Notes: generated by a model not told the origin, from the sequence alone. Shown: positions 18,080 to 27,172, numbered from the stretch's first letter. The stretch is 64,000 bases of DNA from Neisseria sp. oral taxon 014 str. F0314 (GCF_005886145.1 NZ_CP040504.1:2232001-2296000); one strand, 5' to 3'. A program made the numbers and translations.

Positions 18080-19279
18080 TTATTTGGAAGCATTGCCGGC
18101 TTCAGACGAAGCGGCGGGGGCTGCCGATGCTGCTGGAGCTGAGGCAGGAGCAGAAGCAGAAGCAGCTGCCGCGCTGTCGGTCGGCTGATAAGCGGTATCA
18201 CTCAATTTTTTGGTCATGATGGCAGGGTTTTCTTCGCCTTCGACTTTCAGTTGACCCAACGCACCTTTGTTAAAGGCACGGAAGATTGAGTGGTCGACTA
18301 AAGTATAGCTTCCCGGGATGTCGACTTTGAAGTCTACGATGGCTGCACCGCCGGCAGGTACGATGGTAGTCTGGATGTTTTTGTTAATCAAATCACCGCC
18401 TTCGACATGTACGGTATCGAAGATTTCGCCGATAACGTGGAACGAAGATACCAAGTTGGGGCCACCGTTACCTACGAAGATACGTATTTTTTCGCCTGCC
18501 TTGGCTTTCAGGGCATTGTCACCGGCAATCGAACCTACATGACCGTTAAATACGACGTATTCAGGCTGCTCTTTGATGGCTTTGTCCATATCGAAGTCTT
18601 GCAGGCCTTTATCGTTGTATTTGCCTTTAGTGTAGAAGTCGCCTTGTACAACATAAAATTCTTTATCCACTTTAGGCAGGCCGCCTTTAGGTTCGACCAA
18701 AATCAGACCATACATACCGTTGGCAATGTGCATACCCACAGGTGCGACGGCGCAGTGGTAGATATACAGACCCGGTTGTAATGTTTTGAAACTAAATGTT
18801 GAGGTATGGCCCGGTGCGGTAAAGGAAGCTTCCGCGCCACCGCCGGTACCCGTTGCTGCGTGGAAGTCAACGTTATGCGGAACTGTCGAGGTAGGATGGT
18901 TGGAGAAGTGCACTTCTACGGTATCGCCTTCACGCACACGAATCATTTGACCCGGGACGTCGCCGCCGAATGTCCAATATTTATATTCGACGCCGTCAGC
19001 CATGGTCATGACTTTTTCGATGGTCTCCATTTTTACAATTACTTTGGCCGGATAGTCGCGGTTAACTGGAGGAGGTGCTTCGGGAGCATGGGTCATTACG
19101 GCATCGATAACAGGCAATTCGCCGGACGGAGTTTCAGCGGAATCCTGAGTGTCGGCAGCGGATGCAACTGCTTCAGTAGAAGCTGCTGAGCCTTCAGCCG
19201 GTTTCTCGGCGGCCTGCTGTCCGCAGGCGGCCAAGGCAAATACTGAAGCAATGATTGCAGCTAAGGTTTGGCGTTTCAT
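18080..19279 (-). CDS. aniA: AniA, copper-containing nitrite reductase, outer-membrane lipoprotein
   Basis: A 399-residue lipoprotein with lipobox LAAC (Cys about 19). It reduces nitrite to nitric oxide on the outer membrane during oxygen-limited growth. Type 1 copper ligands are visible in [16 protein letters not shown], and type 2 ligands in [17 protein letters not shown] and SSFHVIGE. A linker rich in Ala/Ser/Glu joins the lipid anchor to the cupredoxin domains. The last ~35 residues are an Ala/Ser/Pro tail; in gonococcus a similar tail is glycosylated. An FNR site lies upstream, and norB is divergent. Confidence 0.97.
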   Translation of the reverse strand: MKRQTLAAIIASVFALAACGQQAAEKPAEGSAASTEAVASAADTQDSAETPSGELPVIDAVMTHAPEAPPPVNRDYPAKVIVKMETIEKVMTMADGVEYKYWTFGGDVPGQMIRVREGDTVEVHFSNHPTSTVPHNVDFHAATGTGGGAEASFTAPGHTSTFSFKTLQPGLYIYHCAVAPVGMHIANGMYGLILVEPKGGLPKVDKEFYVVQGDFYTKGKYNDKGLQDFDMDKAIKEQPEYVVFNGHVGSIAGDNALKAKAGEKIRIFVGNGGPNLVSSFHVIGEIFDTVHVEGGDLINKNIQTTIVPAGGAAIVDFKVDIPGSYTLVDHSIFRAFNKGALGQLKVEGEENPAIMTKKLSDTAYQPTDSAAAASASAPASAPAASAAPAASSEAGNASK

Positions 19280-19329
19280 AGTTTTTTCCTTGTTATGGAG
19301 AAATGTGAAGTGAAATGTAGTTTTGGGCA

Positions 19330-19335
19330 ATTATG
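19330..19335 (-). promoter_or_regulatory. -10 box of the aniA promoter
   Basis: CATAAT on the minus strand. It places the start of transcription near 19323, which puts the FNR site centre at -41.5, the class II activator position. There is no good -35, as expected for an FNR-dependent promoter. Confidence 0.7.
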
Positions 19336-19357
19336 TAGCCGCTTTATTCTATATATC

Positions 19358-19371
19358 TTGACTTAGGTCAA
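19358..19371 (-). promoter_or_regulatory. FNR binding site of aniA
   Basis: TTGAC-TTAG-GTCAA is symmetrical and close to the FNR consensus TTGAT-N4-ATCAA. It is centred about 85 bases before the aniA start codon and 41.5 bases before the inferred transcription start. FNR activation of aniA without oxygen is established in Neisseria. Confidence 0.88.
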
Positions 19372-19588
19372 TTAAATCATCGAATATGAACCTTATTTAA
19401 CCAAAATAATACTTAATAACTAGGAAAATGTAGTTCCAAGAAATTATCTTTACGGATTTTATATATTTTTGGCTTGATTGTTTGTAAGAAATATACGTCT
19501 AGTTTTGTTAAATGAGAAATTTTCTCTATTGTCACAGTAATTTACACATCTTCTTAGGCATATATTTATTTCTTAGTCCAATAAATCA

Positions 19589-19621
19589 TGCTACAATCTT
19601 TAACATTCATATTGTATGAAT
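19589..19621 (+). promoter_or_regulatory. norB promoter with NsrR-like operator
   Basis: An extended -10 (TG-C-TACAAT, 19589-19597) is followed by a perfect inverted repeat ATTCAT-ATTGT-ATGAAT (19605-19621) covering the inferred start of transcription. norB is known to be repressed by the nitric oxide sensor NsrR in Neisseria; the dyad is the obvious candidate operator. The rest of the AT-rich 380-base aniA-norB gap shows no gene. Confidence 0.7.
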
Positions 19622-19661
19622 TAAATAAACCACGTTAATACCAAAAGAAGGAGTCCAAAAA

Positions 19662-21917
19662 ATGGGACAGTACAAGAAGCTCTGGTTCTTGCTGTTTGCC
19701 GTGCTGGCTGTATGTTTTACCATACTCGGCTACATGGGCAGCGAGGTTTATAAAAAGGCACCGCCTTATCCCGAGAAAATCGTTTCGTCTTCCGGTCAGG
19801 TGTTGATGACCAAAGACGATATTCTTGCCGGCCAGTCTGCATGGCAGACCACTGGCGGTATGGAAGTAGGTTCGGTTTTGGGACACGGTGCGTATCAGGC
19901 ACCCGACTGGACGGCCGACTGGCTGCACCGCGAATTGGTCGCTTGGTTGGATCTTACCGCTCAGAAAGACTACGGTAAAAAGTTTGATGAGCTGACCGAA
20001 GAGCAGAAAGCCGTGCTGAAAACCCGCGCTGCCGAAGAATACCGCAACCAAAGCCGCATTCAGGCCGACGGGTCGGTTGTTTTGAGCGATACGCGCGTGA
20101 AGGCGATTGAAGAGATTACGCCTTATTACATGGGTGTGTATGGCGACGATCCCAAGTTCCAATCTACCCGCGAACACTTTGCAATGAAAAACAATACATT
20201 GCCGAGTGTGGAAGCGCGTCAGAAACTGTTTAACTTCTTCTTCTGGACTTCTTGGTCCGCATCGACCAACCGTCCTGACGAAAACTTTACTTACACTAAC
20301 AACTGGCCGCACGAACCTCTGATTAAAAACGTACCCACCACTGAAAACTACATGTGGTCTTTCACAAGTGTGGTGTTGCTGCTGATGGGTATCGGTTTGC
20401 TGATGTGGGGTTATTCGTTCCTGACCAAGCATGAGGAAGTGCAGGTTCCGACCGAAGACCCGATTTCCAAAGTTCAGTTGACTCCTTCGCAAAAAGCCTT
20501 GGGCAAATATGTTTTCCTGACAGTAGTGCTGTTTGTGGCACAGGCATTGTTGGGCGGGCTGACTGCACACTATACCGTTGAAGGCCAAGGTTTCTATGGT
20601 ATTGATGCCGCACTGGGTTTTGAAATTTCCGAATGGTTCCCGTATGCCCTGACCCGTACATGGCATATCCAGTCGGCGATTTTCTGGATTGCGACCGGTT
20701 TCCTGACGGCAGGTTTGTTCTTGGCACCGATTGTGAACGGCGGTAAAGACCCCAAATTCCAGCGTGCCGGTGTGAATTTCCTGTATATCGCCCTGTTTAT
20801 CGTGGTTATCGGGTCTTATGCAGGCAACTTCATTGCCCTGACCCATATCATTCCGCCCGAGCTGAACTTCTGGTTCGGTCATCAGGGTTACGAATACCTT
20901 GATTTGGGCCGTTTCTGGCAACTGTTGCTGATGGTAGGCCTGTTGCTGTGGCTGTTCCTGATGTTGCGCTGTACCGTTACCGCCTTTAAAGAAAAAGGTA
21001 CCGACAAAAACCTGTTGGCGATTTTCGTTGCCTCCATGGTCGGTGTGGGCGTGTTCTATGCGCCGGGTTTGTTCTATGGTGAAAAATCTCCGATTGCCGT
21101 GATGGAATACTGGCGCTGGTGGGTGGTTCACCTGTGGGTGGAAGGCTTCTTCGAAGTATTCGCCACCGCAGCCTTTGCATTCATCTTCTACAACATGGGC
21201 TTCGTGCGCCGCAGCACTGCGACTGCCTCTACGCTGGCCGCAGCCGCTATCTTTATGCTCGGCGGTATTCCGGGTACGCTGCACCACCTGTATTTCTCAG
21301 GTTCTACTTCTGCCTCTATGGCGATTGGTGCATGTTTCTCCGCTTTGGAAGTCGTGCCGCTGGTATTGCTGGGTCGTGAAGCATACGAACACTGGTCTTA
21401 CCAACATCTGTCTCCGTGGGCGAAACGTCTGCGTTGGCCGCTGATGTGTTTCGTGGCCGTAGCATTCTGGAACATGATTGGTGCCGGCGTATTCGGTTTC
21501 CTGATTAACCCGCCGATTTCCCTGTTCTACATCCAAGGTCTGAACACTACCGCAGTACACGCGCACGCTGCTCTTTTCGGTGTGTACGGCTTCTTGGCGC
21601 TGGGCTTCGTATTGCTGGTTGCCCGTTATCTGAAACCTGACGTTGAGTTTGACGACAAACTGATGACTTGGGCGTTCTGGTTGCTCAACGGCGGTTTAGT
21701 GGGCATGATTGCTATCAGCCTGCTGCCGGTAGGTGCGATTCAGGCTTATGCTGCGATTACAGAAGGTTTGTGGTATGCGCGTAGCGAACAGTTCCTGCAA
21801 ATGGAAATCCTCGATACGTTGCGCTGGGTACGTACTGCGGCCGACTTGGTATTCATCGGCGGCGCCGTATGTATCGCGTGGCAGGGTGTGAAAATCGTTT
21901 GCAGCCGTAGCAAATAA
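19662..21917 (+). CDS. norB: NorB, quinol-dependent nitric oxide reductase (qNOR)
   Basis: A 751-residue inner-membrane enzyme. It reduces nitric oxide to nitrous oxide with electrons from quinol and needs no NorC. It has an N-terminal helix (about 7-25), a large periplasmic cytochrome c-like domain without heme (about 30-225), then about 13 helices. Haem and Fe ligands lie in LTAHYTVEG, RTWHIQSAIFWI, HLWVEGFFEVFATAAFAF, LHHLYFSG and HAHAALFGVYGF. The start follows AAGAAGGAGTCC. Together with AniA it forms the truncated denitrification pathway of Neisseria, nitrite to nitrous oxide. Confidence 0.97.
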   Translation: MGQYKKLWFLLFAVLAVCFTILGYMGSEVYKKAPPYPEKIVSSSGQVLMTKDDILAGQSAWQTTGGMEVGSVLGHGAYQAPDWTADWLHRELVAWLDLTAQKDYGKKFDELTEEQKAVLKTRAAEEYRNQSRIQADGSVVLSDTRVKAIEEITPYYMGVYGDDPKFQSTREHFAMKNNTLPSVEARQKLFNFFFWTSWSASTNRPDENFTYTNNWPHEPLIKNVPTTENYMWSFTSVVLLLMGIGLLMWGYSFLTKHEEVQVPTEDPISKVQLTPSQKALGKYVFLTVVLFVAQALLGGLTAHYTVEGQGFYGIDAALGFEISEWFPYALTRTWHIQSAIFWIATGFLTAGLFLAPIVNGGKDPKFQRAGVNFLYIALFIVVIGSYAGNFIALTHIIPPELNFWFGHQGYEYLDLGRFWQLLLMVGLLLWLFLMLRCTVTAFKEKGTDKNLLAIFVASMVGVGVFYAPGLFYGEKSPIAVMEYWRWWVVHLWVEGFFEVFATAAFAFIFYNMGFVRRSTATASTLAAAAIFMLGGIPGTLHHLYFSGSTSASMAIGACFSALEVVPLVLLGREAYEHWSYQHLSPWAKRLRWPLMCFVAVAFWNMIGAGVFGFLINPPISLFYIQGLNTTAVHAHAALFGVYGFLALGFVLLVARYLKPDVEFDDKLMTWAFWLLNGGLVGMIAISLLPVGAIQAYAAITEGLWYARSEQFLQMEILDTLRWVRTAADLVFIGGAVCIAWQGVKIVCSRSK

Positions 21918-21941
21918 GCCGCACTGGAAACGCTGAGTTTG

Positions 21942-21979
21942 AAGGCCGTCTGAAACATATTTTCAGACGGCCTTTTTTA
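21942..21979 (+). terminator. DUS hairpin terminator after norB
   Basis: AAGGCCGTCTGAAA pairs with TTTCAGACGGCCTT around a 5-base loop and is followed by a run of six Ts. Confidence 0.92.
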
Positions 21980-22101
21980 TTGTTCATGGGGCTGATGATT
22001 GTATGCTAAAAAACTATTGCTATTGTTTGTTGATAAATCAGAGGTTTTCCCTGTTTTGCAACAGACTTGCAGGCTTAAAAAGGGATTATTTTCTATTAAT
22101 T

Positions 22102-22175
22102 ATCAAATTGTTGATTAGACAAGATGTCTAAAATAATAGTGGGTGGCTATAAATGTCATAAATAGACGTTATAAT
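22102..22175 (+). promoter_or_regulatory. Upstream region of the fHbp-like gene: dyads and -10 box
   Basis: The 306-base gap before the lipoprotein gene is AT-rich and has no gene. It holds ATCAA-ATTG-TTGAT (22102-22115), overlapping dyad TAGAC-AAGAT-GTCTA (22116-22130), a third TAGAC at 22163-22167, and a perfect -10 TATAAT at 22170-22175 about 48 bases before the start codon. The -35 is poor, so an activator may be needed. The dyads are seen; their role is inferred. Confidence 0.5.
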
Positions 22176-22222
22176 ATAACCGTATGTTTGAGCAGTTGTA
22201 CTTTACTTGAAAGGATAATGTT

Positions 22223-23044
22223 ATGAATACCAATAAGCGTCATTTTTTCTATGTGATTGTCGCAGCTCTGACCCTGGCCGGTTGCGGAGGAGGCAGCAGC
22301 GGTTTGTCAAATGCGGTTACCGATCCGCTTGCACCGAAACCAAACGGGAATTATAAACAGCTTGCTATCGAGTCCACCGATACAAACAGTTTGCTGCATG
22401 ACGAGAAATCAACCATCACGATTACCGATGAAGAGAAAAAAGGGGCGGATAAGGTCAAAACTTACAAACACGGCGACAGGTTTGACATCAGCTATAAAAA
22501 ACAAGACAAAATCACCGGCTTGAGTTACGAGCGTAAAGATGCAGAGGGAAAAATCGACGGCGGGCAGTTGCTGTTGTACAAACAGAACTATTCGGTAGTG
22601 GCCGGAACGCAGCCGACTTATGCCAAGAATGCCGACGGCAGTGCGCGCGACATTCGGCAGATGTTGGATATCAACAGCATACAGGGTGAATTTACCCGTG
22701 ACGGCGGTGTTCCGTCGTCCGGCAAAATCCGTTATTCGGGCAAGGCGTTTGCTTCTGCCGACAATCAGAACGGTAAGCTGGATTACACCGTCGACTACCA
22801 TGAAAAATCAGGTAGCGGTACGATTACCGGCCTGAAAGGTTTGGGGGACATCAGTTTGGAAAAAGGCCCTCTGCGTCCCCGTCCGGATAAGAGCAACGGT
22901 ATCGACAGTACCGCTTCGTCTTCAGAACTGGGTAAGGGCCGTTACAATCTGACCTTATTCGGTCCGCGGGCGGAAGAGGTTGCCGGTTCGGCTTATTTTG
23001 AAGAGAAAAAACAAAGTATCGGTTTCGGCGGCAAACAGCAATAA
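22223..23044 (+). CDS. Factor H binding protein-like surface lipoprotein
   Basis: A 273-residue lipoprotein: signal peptide with lipobox LAGC (Cys about 21) followed by GGGSSG, the Gly-rich spacer typical of neisserial surface lipoproteins. The body resembles fHbp (GNA1870). Near the start it has LSNAVTDPLAPK, comparable to the fHbp LADALTAPLDHK. In the middle it has DGGQLLLYKQNYSVV, compared with ESGEFQVYKQSHSAL. Its end, GRYNLTLFGPRAEEVAGSAYF, is close to the fHbp end [21 protein letters not shown]. It is clearly diverged, so factor H binding cannot be assumed. Such proteins reach the surface through Slam translocons; no Slam gene is in this window. RBS: GAAAGGATAATGTT. Confidence 0.8.
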   Translation: MNTNKRHFFYVIVAALTLAGCGGGSSGLSNAVTDPLAPKPNGNYKQLAIESTDTNSLLHDEKSTITITDEEKKGADKVKTYKHGDRFDISYKKQDKITGLSYERKDAEGKIDGGQLLLYKQNYSVVAGTQPTYAKNADGSARDIRQMLDINSIQGEFTRDGGVPSSGKIRYSGKAFASADNQNGKLDYTVDYHEKSGSGTITGLKGLGDISLEKGPLRPRPDKSNGIDSTASSSELGKGRYNLTLFGPRAEEVAGSAYFEEKKQSIGFGGKQQ

Positions 23045-23188
23045 ACGTCTGCCGGATGGCGGATTGGGAATTAAAGGAAAGTAAGCGGCAAGGCCGCAGA
23101 CGGTACATGATACGCAAAGTGAAGTAACGCGCTATCATTTTAATTTCGAATTCCGCATATATGACCCGTCCGTAGTAAGAGAAACTCT

Positions 23189-23237
23189 AAAGGCCGTCTG
23201 AAAAACGGAAATATCGTTTTCAGACGGCCTTTTTTTA
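23189..23237. terminator. Bidirectional DUS terminator
   Basis: AAGGCCGTCTGAAAAACG pairs with CGTTTTCAGACGGCCTT and is followed by a T run. It lies between the fHbp-like gene and the convergent outer-membrane protein gene. Confidence 0.88.
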
Positions 23238-23254
23238 TTTAAAAGGCTGATTGT

Positions 23255-24211
23255 TCAGAACAACGCCTCAAGCCGAAATAGTGCGCCGATATGGTGGCTG
23301 CGGTCTTTTTCGCGGTCGTTGTAATAGTTCAGCTCGGTCTGGGCAAACAGCCAGTCGCGCCAAACCGGTTGGCGGTAGCCGGTAAACGGGCCGTAGCTGT
23401 TGAGCTTGGCTTTTTTGTTTTCGATTTTTCCGCCCGTGTATACACCGTAGTTGAAATAGCGGTGTTTGCTCAAGTCGTGTTGGCGGTAGAGACTGTTGCC
23501 CCAAGTCCAGTCTTCCTTGTCGTCATGCTCGTATTGCAGGTAGAGCTGGTCGGCGATGAAGGCGTTGCCTTCCGGCAGGTAACGGGTTTCCCAGTTGGTG
23601 CGGACATGGTGTTTGCTGTCTAAGCCGTAGCGGTAAATCTGCTCCAGCCGTGTGTAAAGGCGGTCGTCAAGCTGCCAGCTTTTGGCGGCTTTGGCGCGGG
23701 CGTAAATATCGTCGCCGGAACGGACACCGAGGTCGAAGTCGGTTTCGATGCCGTGTTTCTGCGTGATGTCCGACCAGCGCAGGGCCAAAGATGAGTTGCT
23801 GTCGCGGGTTTTCGTCGTGTCGAATGTTTTATTTTTGCCGTCGGGCGTGTTGCGGTAGGCGGTCGCTTCCTGCTGCAAATCGTCATCAAGCGAATCGTCG
23901 CCGAATACGACGTTCAGTTTCCTTTGCAATACGGGCAGCTTCACTTTCCCGCGGACGCGCGGTTTCACCGAGAACTCGTCGTATTTGTTCCATTCGGTAT
24001 CCAGCATGATGCGCAGGTTGGCGCTGGCGGGTTTGTCGGGGTCGGGCGTGCCGAACCAGCCGTCCATTTCGTGCGCCCAGCGGTTGATTCTGTTGTGGAC
24101 TTCGTCGTGTCGGCGGTCGGCCCATGTGCCGTCATCCGTATTATTCGCTGCGAATGCCGCTCCCGACAAACAGATGCCCAGCCCGAAAAAGAAAATGTTG
24201 ATACGTTTCAT
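23255..24211 (-). CDS. Predicted outer-membrane beta-barrel protein, function unknown
   Basis: A 318-residue protein with a signal peptide (about 1-21, ending SGAAFAA). The mature part is rich in aromatic and charged residues in alternating patterns (LYTRLEQIYRYGLD, ADQLYLQYEHDDKEDW, YFNYGVYTGGKIE). It ends in Phe (RLEALF), the usual C-terminal signal for BAM insertion. An initial stretch of about 45 residues before the barrel is Asp/Arg/His-rich. I do not recognise the family. It is convergent with the fHbp-like gene and divergent from the DUF2868 gene, and may be a small porin-like or enzymatic barrel. Confidence 0.75.
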   Translation of the reverse strand: MKRINIFFFGLGICLSGAAFAANNTDDGTWADRRHDEVHNRINRWAHEMDGWFGTPDPDKPASANLRIMLDTEWNKYDEFSVKPRVRGKVKLPVLQRKLNVVFGDDSLDDDLQQEATAYRNTPDGKNKTFDTTKTRDSNSSLALRWSDITQKHGIETDFDLGVRSGDDIYARAKAAKSWQLDDRLYTRLEQIYRYGLDSKHHVRTNWETRYLPEGNAFIADQLYLQYEHDDKEDWTWGNSLYRQHDLSKHRYFNYGVYTGGKIENKKAKLNSYGPFTGYRQPVWRDWLFAQTELNYYNDREKDRSHHIGALFRLEALF

Positions 24212-24360
24212 GATTTTCCTACCTTATTATATTAATAGTATATCATCAGCATACTGCAATTAGAAGGAAGCGACAAATCGGCGGCAGTTTCAGGCCGTCT
24301 GAAAACCGAAAGGCGGATATGCTAAAATTGCCTTATTTTCAGACGGCCTCCATAATCAGA

Positions 24361-25710
24361 ATGTTGAACCCGCAACGCCAACTTGCCGAACTCGTGCGTA
24401 TCCTTGACGAGGGAGGCTATATTTTCGCCGCCGATCCCGCGCAGATAACCGAATCACTGCGCAGCGTCGGCGGCAGTTACGAGCAGAAACTCATTCGCCG
24501 TGCCGAAATGGCCGACCGAGACGGCCTCTTGCGCGATACGCTCGAACGGGCGCGGGCCGGTACGTTCTGGCTATGGGTTGCGGCGGCAACGGCCGTGTTC
24601 GGCAGCGGTTTTTCCGCCACCTTTCTATTGATGGACAGCCAAGGGCTGAATTTCTTTTTCATTCTTGCCAGTGTATTGGGCATGAATACCGTGATGCTGC
24701 TGGTGTGGCTGGCGTCGGTCTGTTTGCGGTTGAATGTCGGCCGCTTCGCCTCCAGTCCCGCCACATGGCTGCGCGGCAAAGACCCTGTCAACCAAGCCGT
24801 ATTGCGGCTCTATGCCGACGCATGGCGCAAGCCTTCCGTCCGCTGGCGCATCGGCGCGGCGTCGCACAGCATCTGGCTTTCCACATTGCTCGGAATGCTG
24901 GTTTCCGTATTACTGCTGTTGCTTGTCCGCCAATACACGTTCAACTGGGAAAGCACTTTGTTGACCAACGCCGCATCGGTCAAGGTCATCGATATTTTGT
25001 CGTGGCTGCCCGCCAAATTCGGTTTTCCCGCTCCCGATGCCGAGGCCGTACTCAAAGGCCGTCTGAACAGCAGCACCGCCGACGCCCGCGCGTGGTCGGG
25101 CTTGCTGGTCGGCAGCATCGTTTGCTATGGCATCCTGCCGCGCCTTGGTGCATGGCTTGCGTGCAAAATCCTGCTTGCCCGCAATTCGGAACGGCTGCCG
25201 TTGGACAAACCCTATTACCAGAAAATCATCCGCCGGTGGCAGACCGAAATCGTCGACGCTGACAACCGCAGCGAATCCGTCCATACCGTTTCCCCGAAAA
25301 TCAGCATCAGCGGTGCGCCGAAATGGGCGGTGATGCTCGAAACCGAATGGCACGACGCAGCCTGGCATGTCCACACGCTCGGTCAGGAATGGCTGGACAA
25401 AGGCACGGCCGACAGCCGCGACGCCGTTGCCGCGCTGATTGCCGAATTGCAGCGCCAGCCCGCGCAACTCCTTATCGGCGTACGCGCCCATACCGTACCC
25501 GACCGCGGCGTCCTGCGCCAAATCGTCCGCCTTGCCGAGGCCGCTCAGGGTGGGGCGGTGGTACAGCTCCTACTGGAAAACAACGTTTCAGACGGCCTCA
25601 AAAACCATTTGACCCAATGGCACGACGCGCTGGCCGAACGCGGCTTGGCCTGGCTTGACCCGCCGCGTATCAGCCAAGAGCGGCGTATGGCGGAACAAAA
25701 GGCCGTCTGA
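24361..25710 (+). CDS. DUF2868 membrane protein
   Basis: A 449-residue protein of unknown function. Hydrophobic helices are visible at about residues 70-91, 97-122, 178-200 and 256-277; the first ~60 residues and the last ~170 are soluble. DUF2868 genes are usually found directly before a DUF3482 GTPase, as here (25 bases apart, same direction). This suggests a membrane-anchored partner of the GTPase. The start ATG at 24361 follows a DUS that overlaps the leader; a longer frame upstream is DUS-derived and not family-like. The C-terminus also ends in a DUS. Confidence 0.8.
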   Translation: MLNPQRQLAELVRILDEGGYIFAADPAQITESLRSVGGSYEQKLIRRAEMADRDGLLRDTLERARAGTFWLWVAAATAVFGSGFSATFLLMDSQGLNFFFILASVLGMNTVMLLVWLASVCLRLNVGRFASSPATWLRGKDPVNQAVLRLYADAWRKPSVRWRIGAASHSIWLSTLLGMLVSVLLLLLVRQYTFNWESTLLTNAASVKVIDILSWLPAKFGFPAPDAEAVLKGRLNSSTADARAWSGLLVGSIVCYGILPRLGAWLACKILLARNSERLPLDKPYYQKIIRRWQTEIVDADNRSESVHTVSPKISISGAPKWAVMLETEWHDAAWHVHTLGQEWLDKGTADSRDAVAALIAELQRQPAQLLIGVRAHTVPDRGVLRQIVRLAEAAQGGAVVQLLLENNVSDGLKNHLTQWHDALAERGLAWLDPPRISQERRMAEQKAV

Positions 25711-25735
25711 AAAACTATTGCTTGTTGGAATCATA

Positions 25736-27073
25736 ATGCAAAACAATCCGTTATCCTTGGCCGTCGTCGGCCACACCAATACAGGCAAAACCTCGCTTCT
25801 GCGCACACTGTTGCGCGACGGCGCGTTCGGCGAAGTGGCGGACGCGCCGTCCACCACGCGGCATGTGGAGCGTTCGGCCGTTTCAGACGGCCCCGATACG
25901 CTGGTGTACCTGTACGACACGCCCGGGCTGGAAGATGCGGGCGGCCTGCTCGACTGGCTTGAATCGCATACCCCATCCCGCTCGGACGGCATCGAACGGC
26001 TGCAACTGTTCCTCGACAGTCCGGAGGCGGCTGCGGATTTCAATCAGGAAGCGAAGGTATTGCGCCAACTACTGCAAAGCGATATGGCGCTGTATGTTGT
26101 GGATGCGCGCGAACCGGTGTTGAACAAATATAAAGACGAACTGACGGTGCTGTCGTGGTGCGCCAAACCCGTCATGCCGGTGTTCAATTTTGTCGGCGGG
26201 CAGGATTTGTCGGCTTGGACGACCATGCTGGCACGGCGCAATCTGCACGTTTACAGCGGTTTTGATACGGTTGCCTTTGATTTTGAAGGTGAAATTCGAT
26301 TGTGGGACAATTTGGCAACCATGTTGCCGGAGCGTACCGTACTCGACCGTCTGATCGCCATGCGCCGCCGCGAATGGTACCAGTTGGACGGCGAGGCAAA
26401 ACGGGAAATCGCCGGTTTCCTGCTGGACGTGGCGGCCTACCGGCAGGAAACCGAAGCAGACGGCGCTTCCGACGGTATACTGCAAACCATGCAGGCCGAA
26501 GTGCGCCAGCTTGAAGGACAGTTGCAGCAGCGGCTGCTTCAGATTTACCGTTTCTACCAAAGCGGAGTGGATACGGCGGAATGGGCGCTCAAAGCCTTCC
26601 GCCAAGACCCGTTCGACCGTGATTTGCTGGTGCAGTACGGCATACGCACGGGCACAGGGGCGGCGACGGGCGCGCTTATCGGCATGGGGGTAGACATGGT
26701 TACGCTCGGCGGCTCGCTCGGTTTGGGAGCGGCCATCGGCGGCATCATTGGCGGCGTACTGCCGAATGTGCAGGATATTTCCGACAAAATCAGCGGCCGG
26801 CAGGTATTGCGTATCGATGCGGAAACCATCACCCTTTTGGCCGCCCGCGCAATGGACTTGCTCGATGCATTGCAAAAACGCGGCCATGCGGCGCAAACGC
26901 CCGTGCGGTTGCAGAAAAACGGCCGGACGCCGTGGCAGCCCTCTGCGATGCCGTCTGAACTGAATAAAGCGCGCCGACAGTGGAAATGGTCTTCGCTCAA
27001 TACGCGCCGGCCCGAAGTGAGCCGCAGGGAGCGGGAAGAGGCCGTTGAAAGTCTGCGGCAGAAATTGCAATAA
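25736..27073 (+). CDS. GTPase with DUF3482 domain
   Basis: A 445-residue protein. The N-terminal G domain is Era/TrmE-like: P-loop GHTNTGKTSLLRTL (about 14-27), switch region STTRHVER, Walker B-type YDTPGLEDAG, and an NKxD equivalent that looks altered, FNFVGGQD. Its C-terminal DUF3482 half contains a hydrophobic, Gly-rich stretch (about 300-345, GTGAATGALIGMG...GAAIGGIIGGVLP) that may insert into a membrane. It is paired with the DUF2868 gene upstream. The pathway is unknown. A DUS (ATGCCGTCTGAA form) encodes MPSEL near the end. Confidence 0.82.
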   Translation: MQNNPLSLAVVGHTNTGKTSLLRTLLRDGAFGEVADAPSTTRHVERSAVSDGPDTLVYLYDTPGLEDAGGLLDWLESHTPSRSDGIERLQLFLDSPEAAADFNQEAKVLRQLLQSDMALYVVDAREPVLNKYKDELTVLSWCAKPVMPVFNFVGGQDLSAWTTMLARRNLHVYSGFDTVAFDFEGEIRLWDNLATMLPERTVLDRLIAMRRREWYQLDGEAKREIAGFLLDVAAYRQETEADGASDGILQTMQAEVRQLEGQLQQRLLQIYRFYQSGVDTAEWALKAFRQDPFDRDLLVQYGIRTGTGAATGALIGMGVDMVTLGGSLGLGAAIGGIIGGVLPNVQDISDKISGRQVLRIDAETITLLAARAMDLLDALQKRGHAAQTPVRLQKNGRTPWQPSAMPSELNKARRQWKWSSLNTRRPEVSRREREEAVESLRQKLQ

Positions 27074-27137
27074 AACCGGCCGTGTCATTTTGATTGTTGT
27101 TTTTTGGGGATTCCGCTGCCGTTTCTGTGCGGAGATG

Positions 27138-27166
27138 TTGACGTGGTAACGGATTAGGGGCAAAAT
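27138..27166 (+). promoter_or_regulatory. Promoter of sibling sRNA 1
   Basis: TTGACG (27138-27143), a 17-base spacer and CAAAAT (27161-27166) place the RNA start near 27173. Confidence 0.65.
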
Positions 27167-27172
27167 ATCGCC

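Noticed and set aside
19635..21287. A 550-codon open frame on the strand opposite norB
   Set aside because: It mirrors norB, a clear full-length qNOR. The antisense product is His/Gln-rich with no domain, and lacks an RBS. It is a codon-bias shadow.
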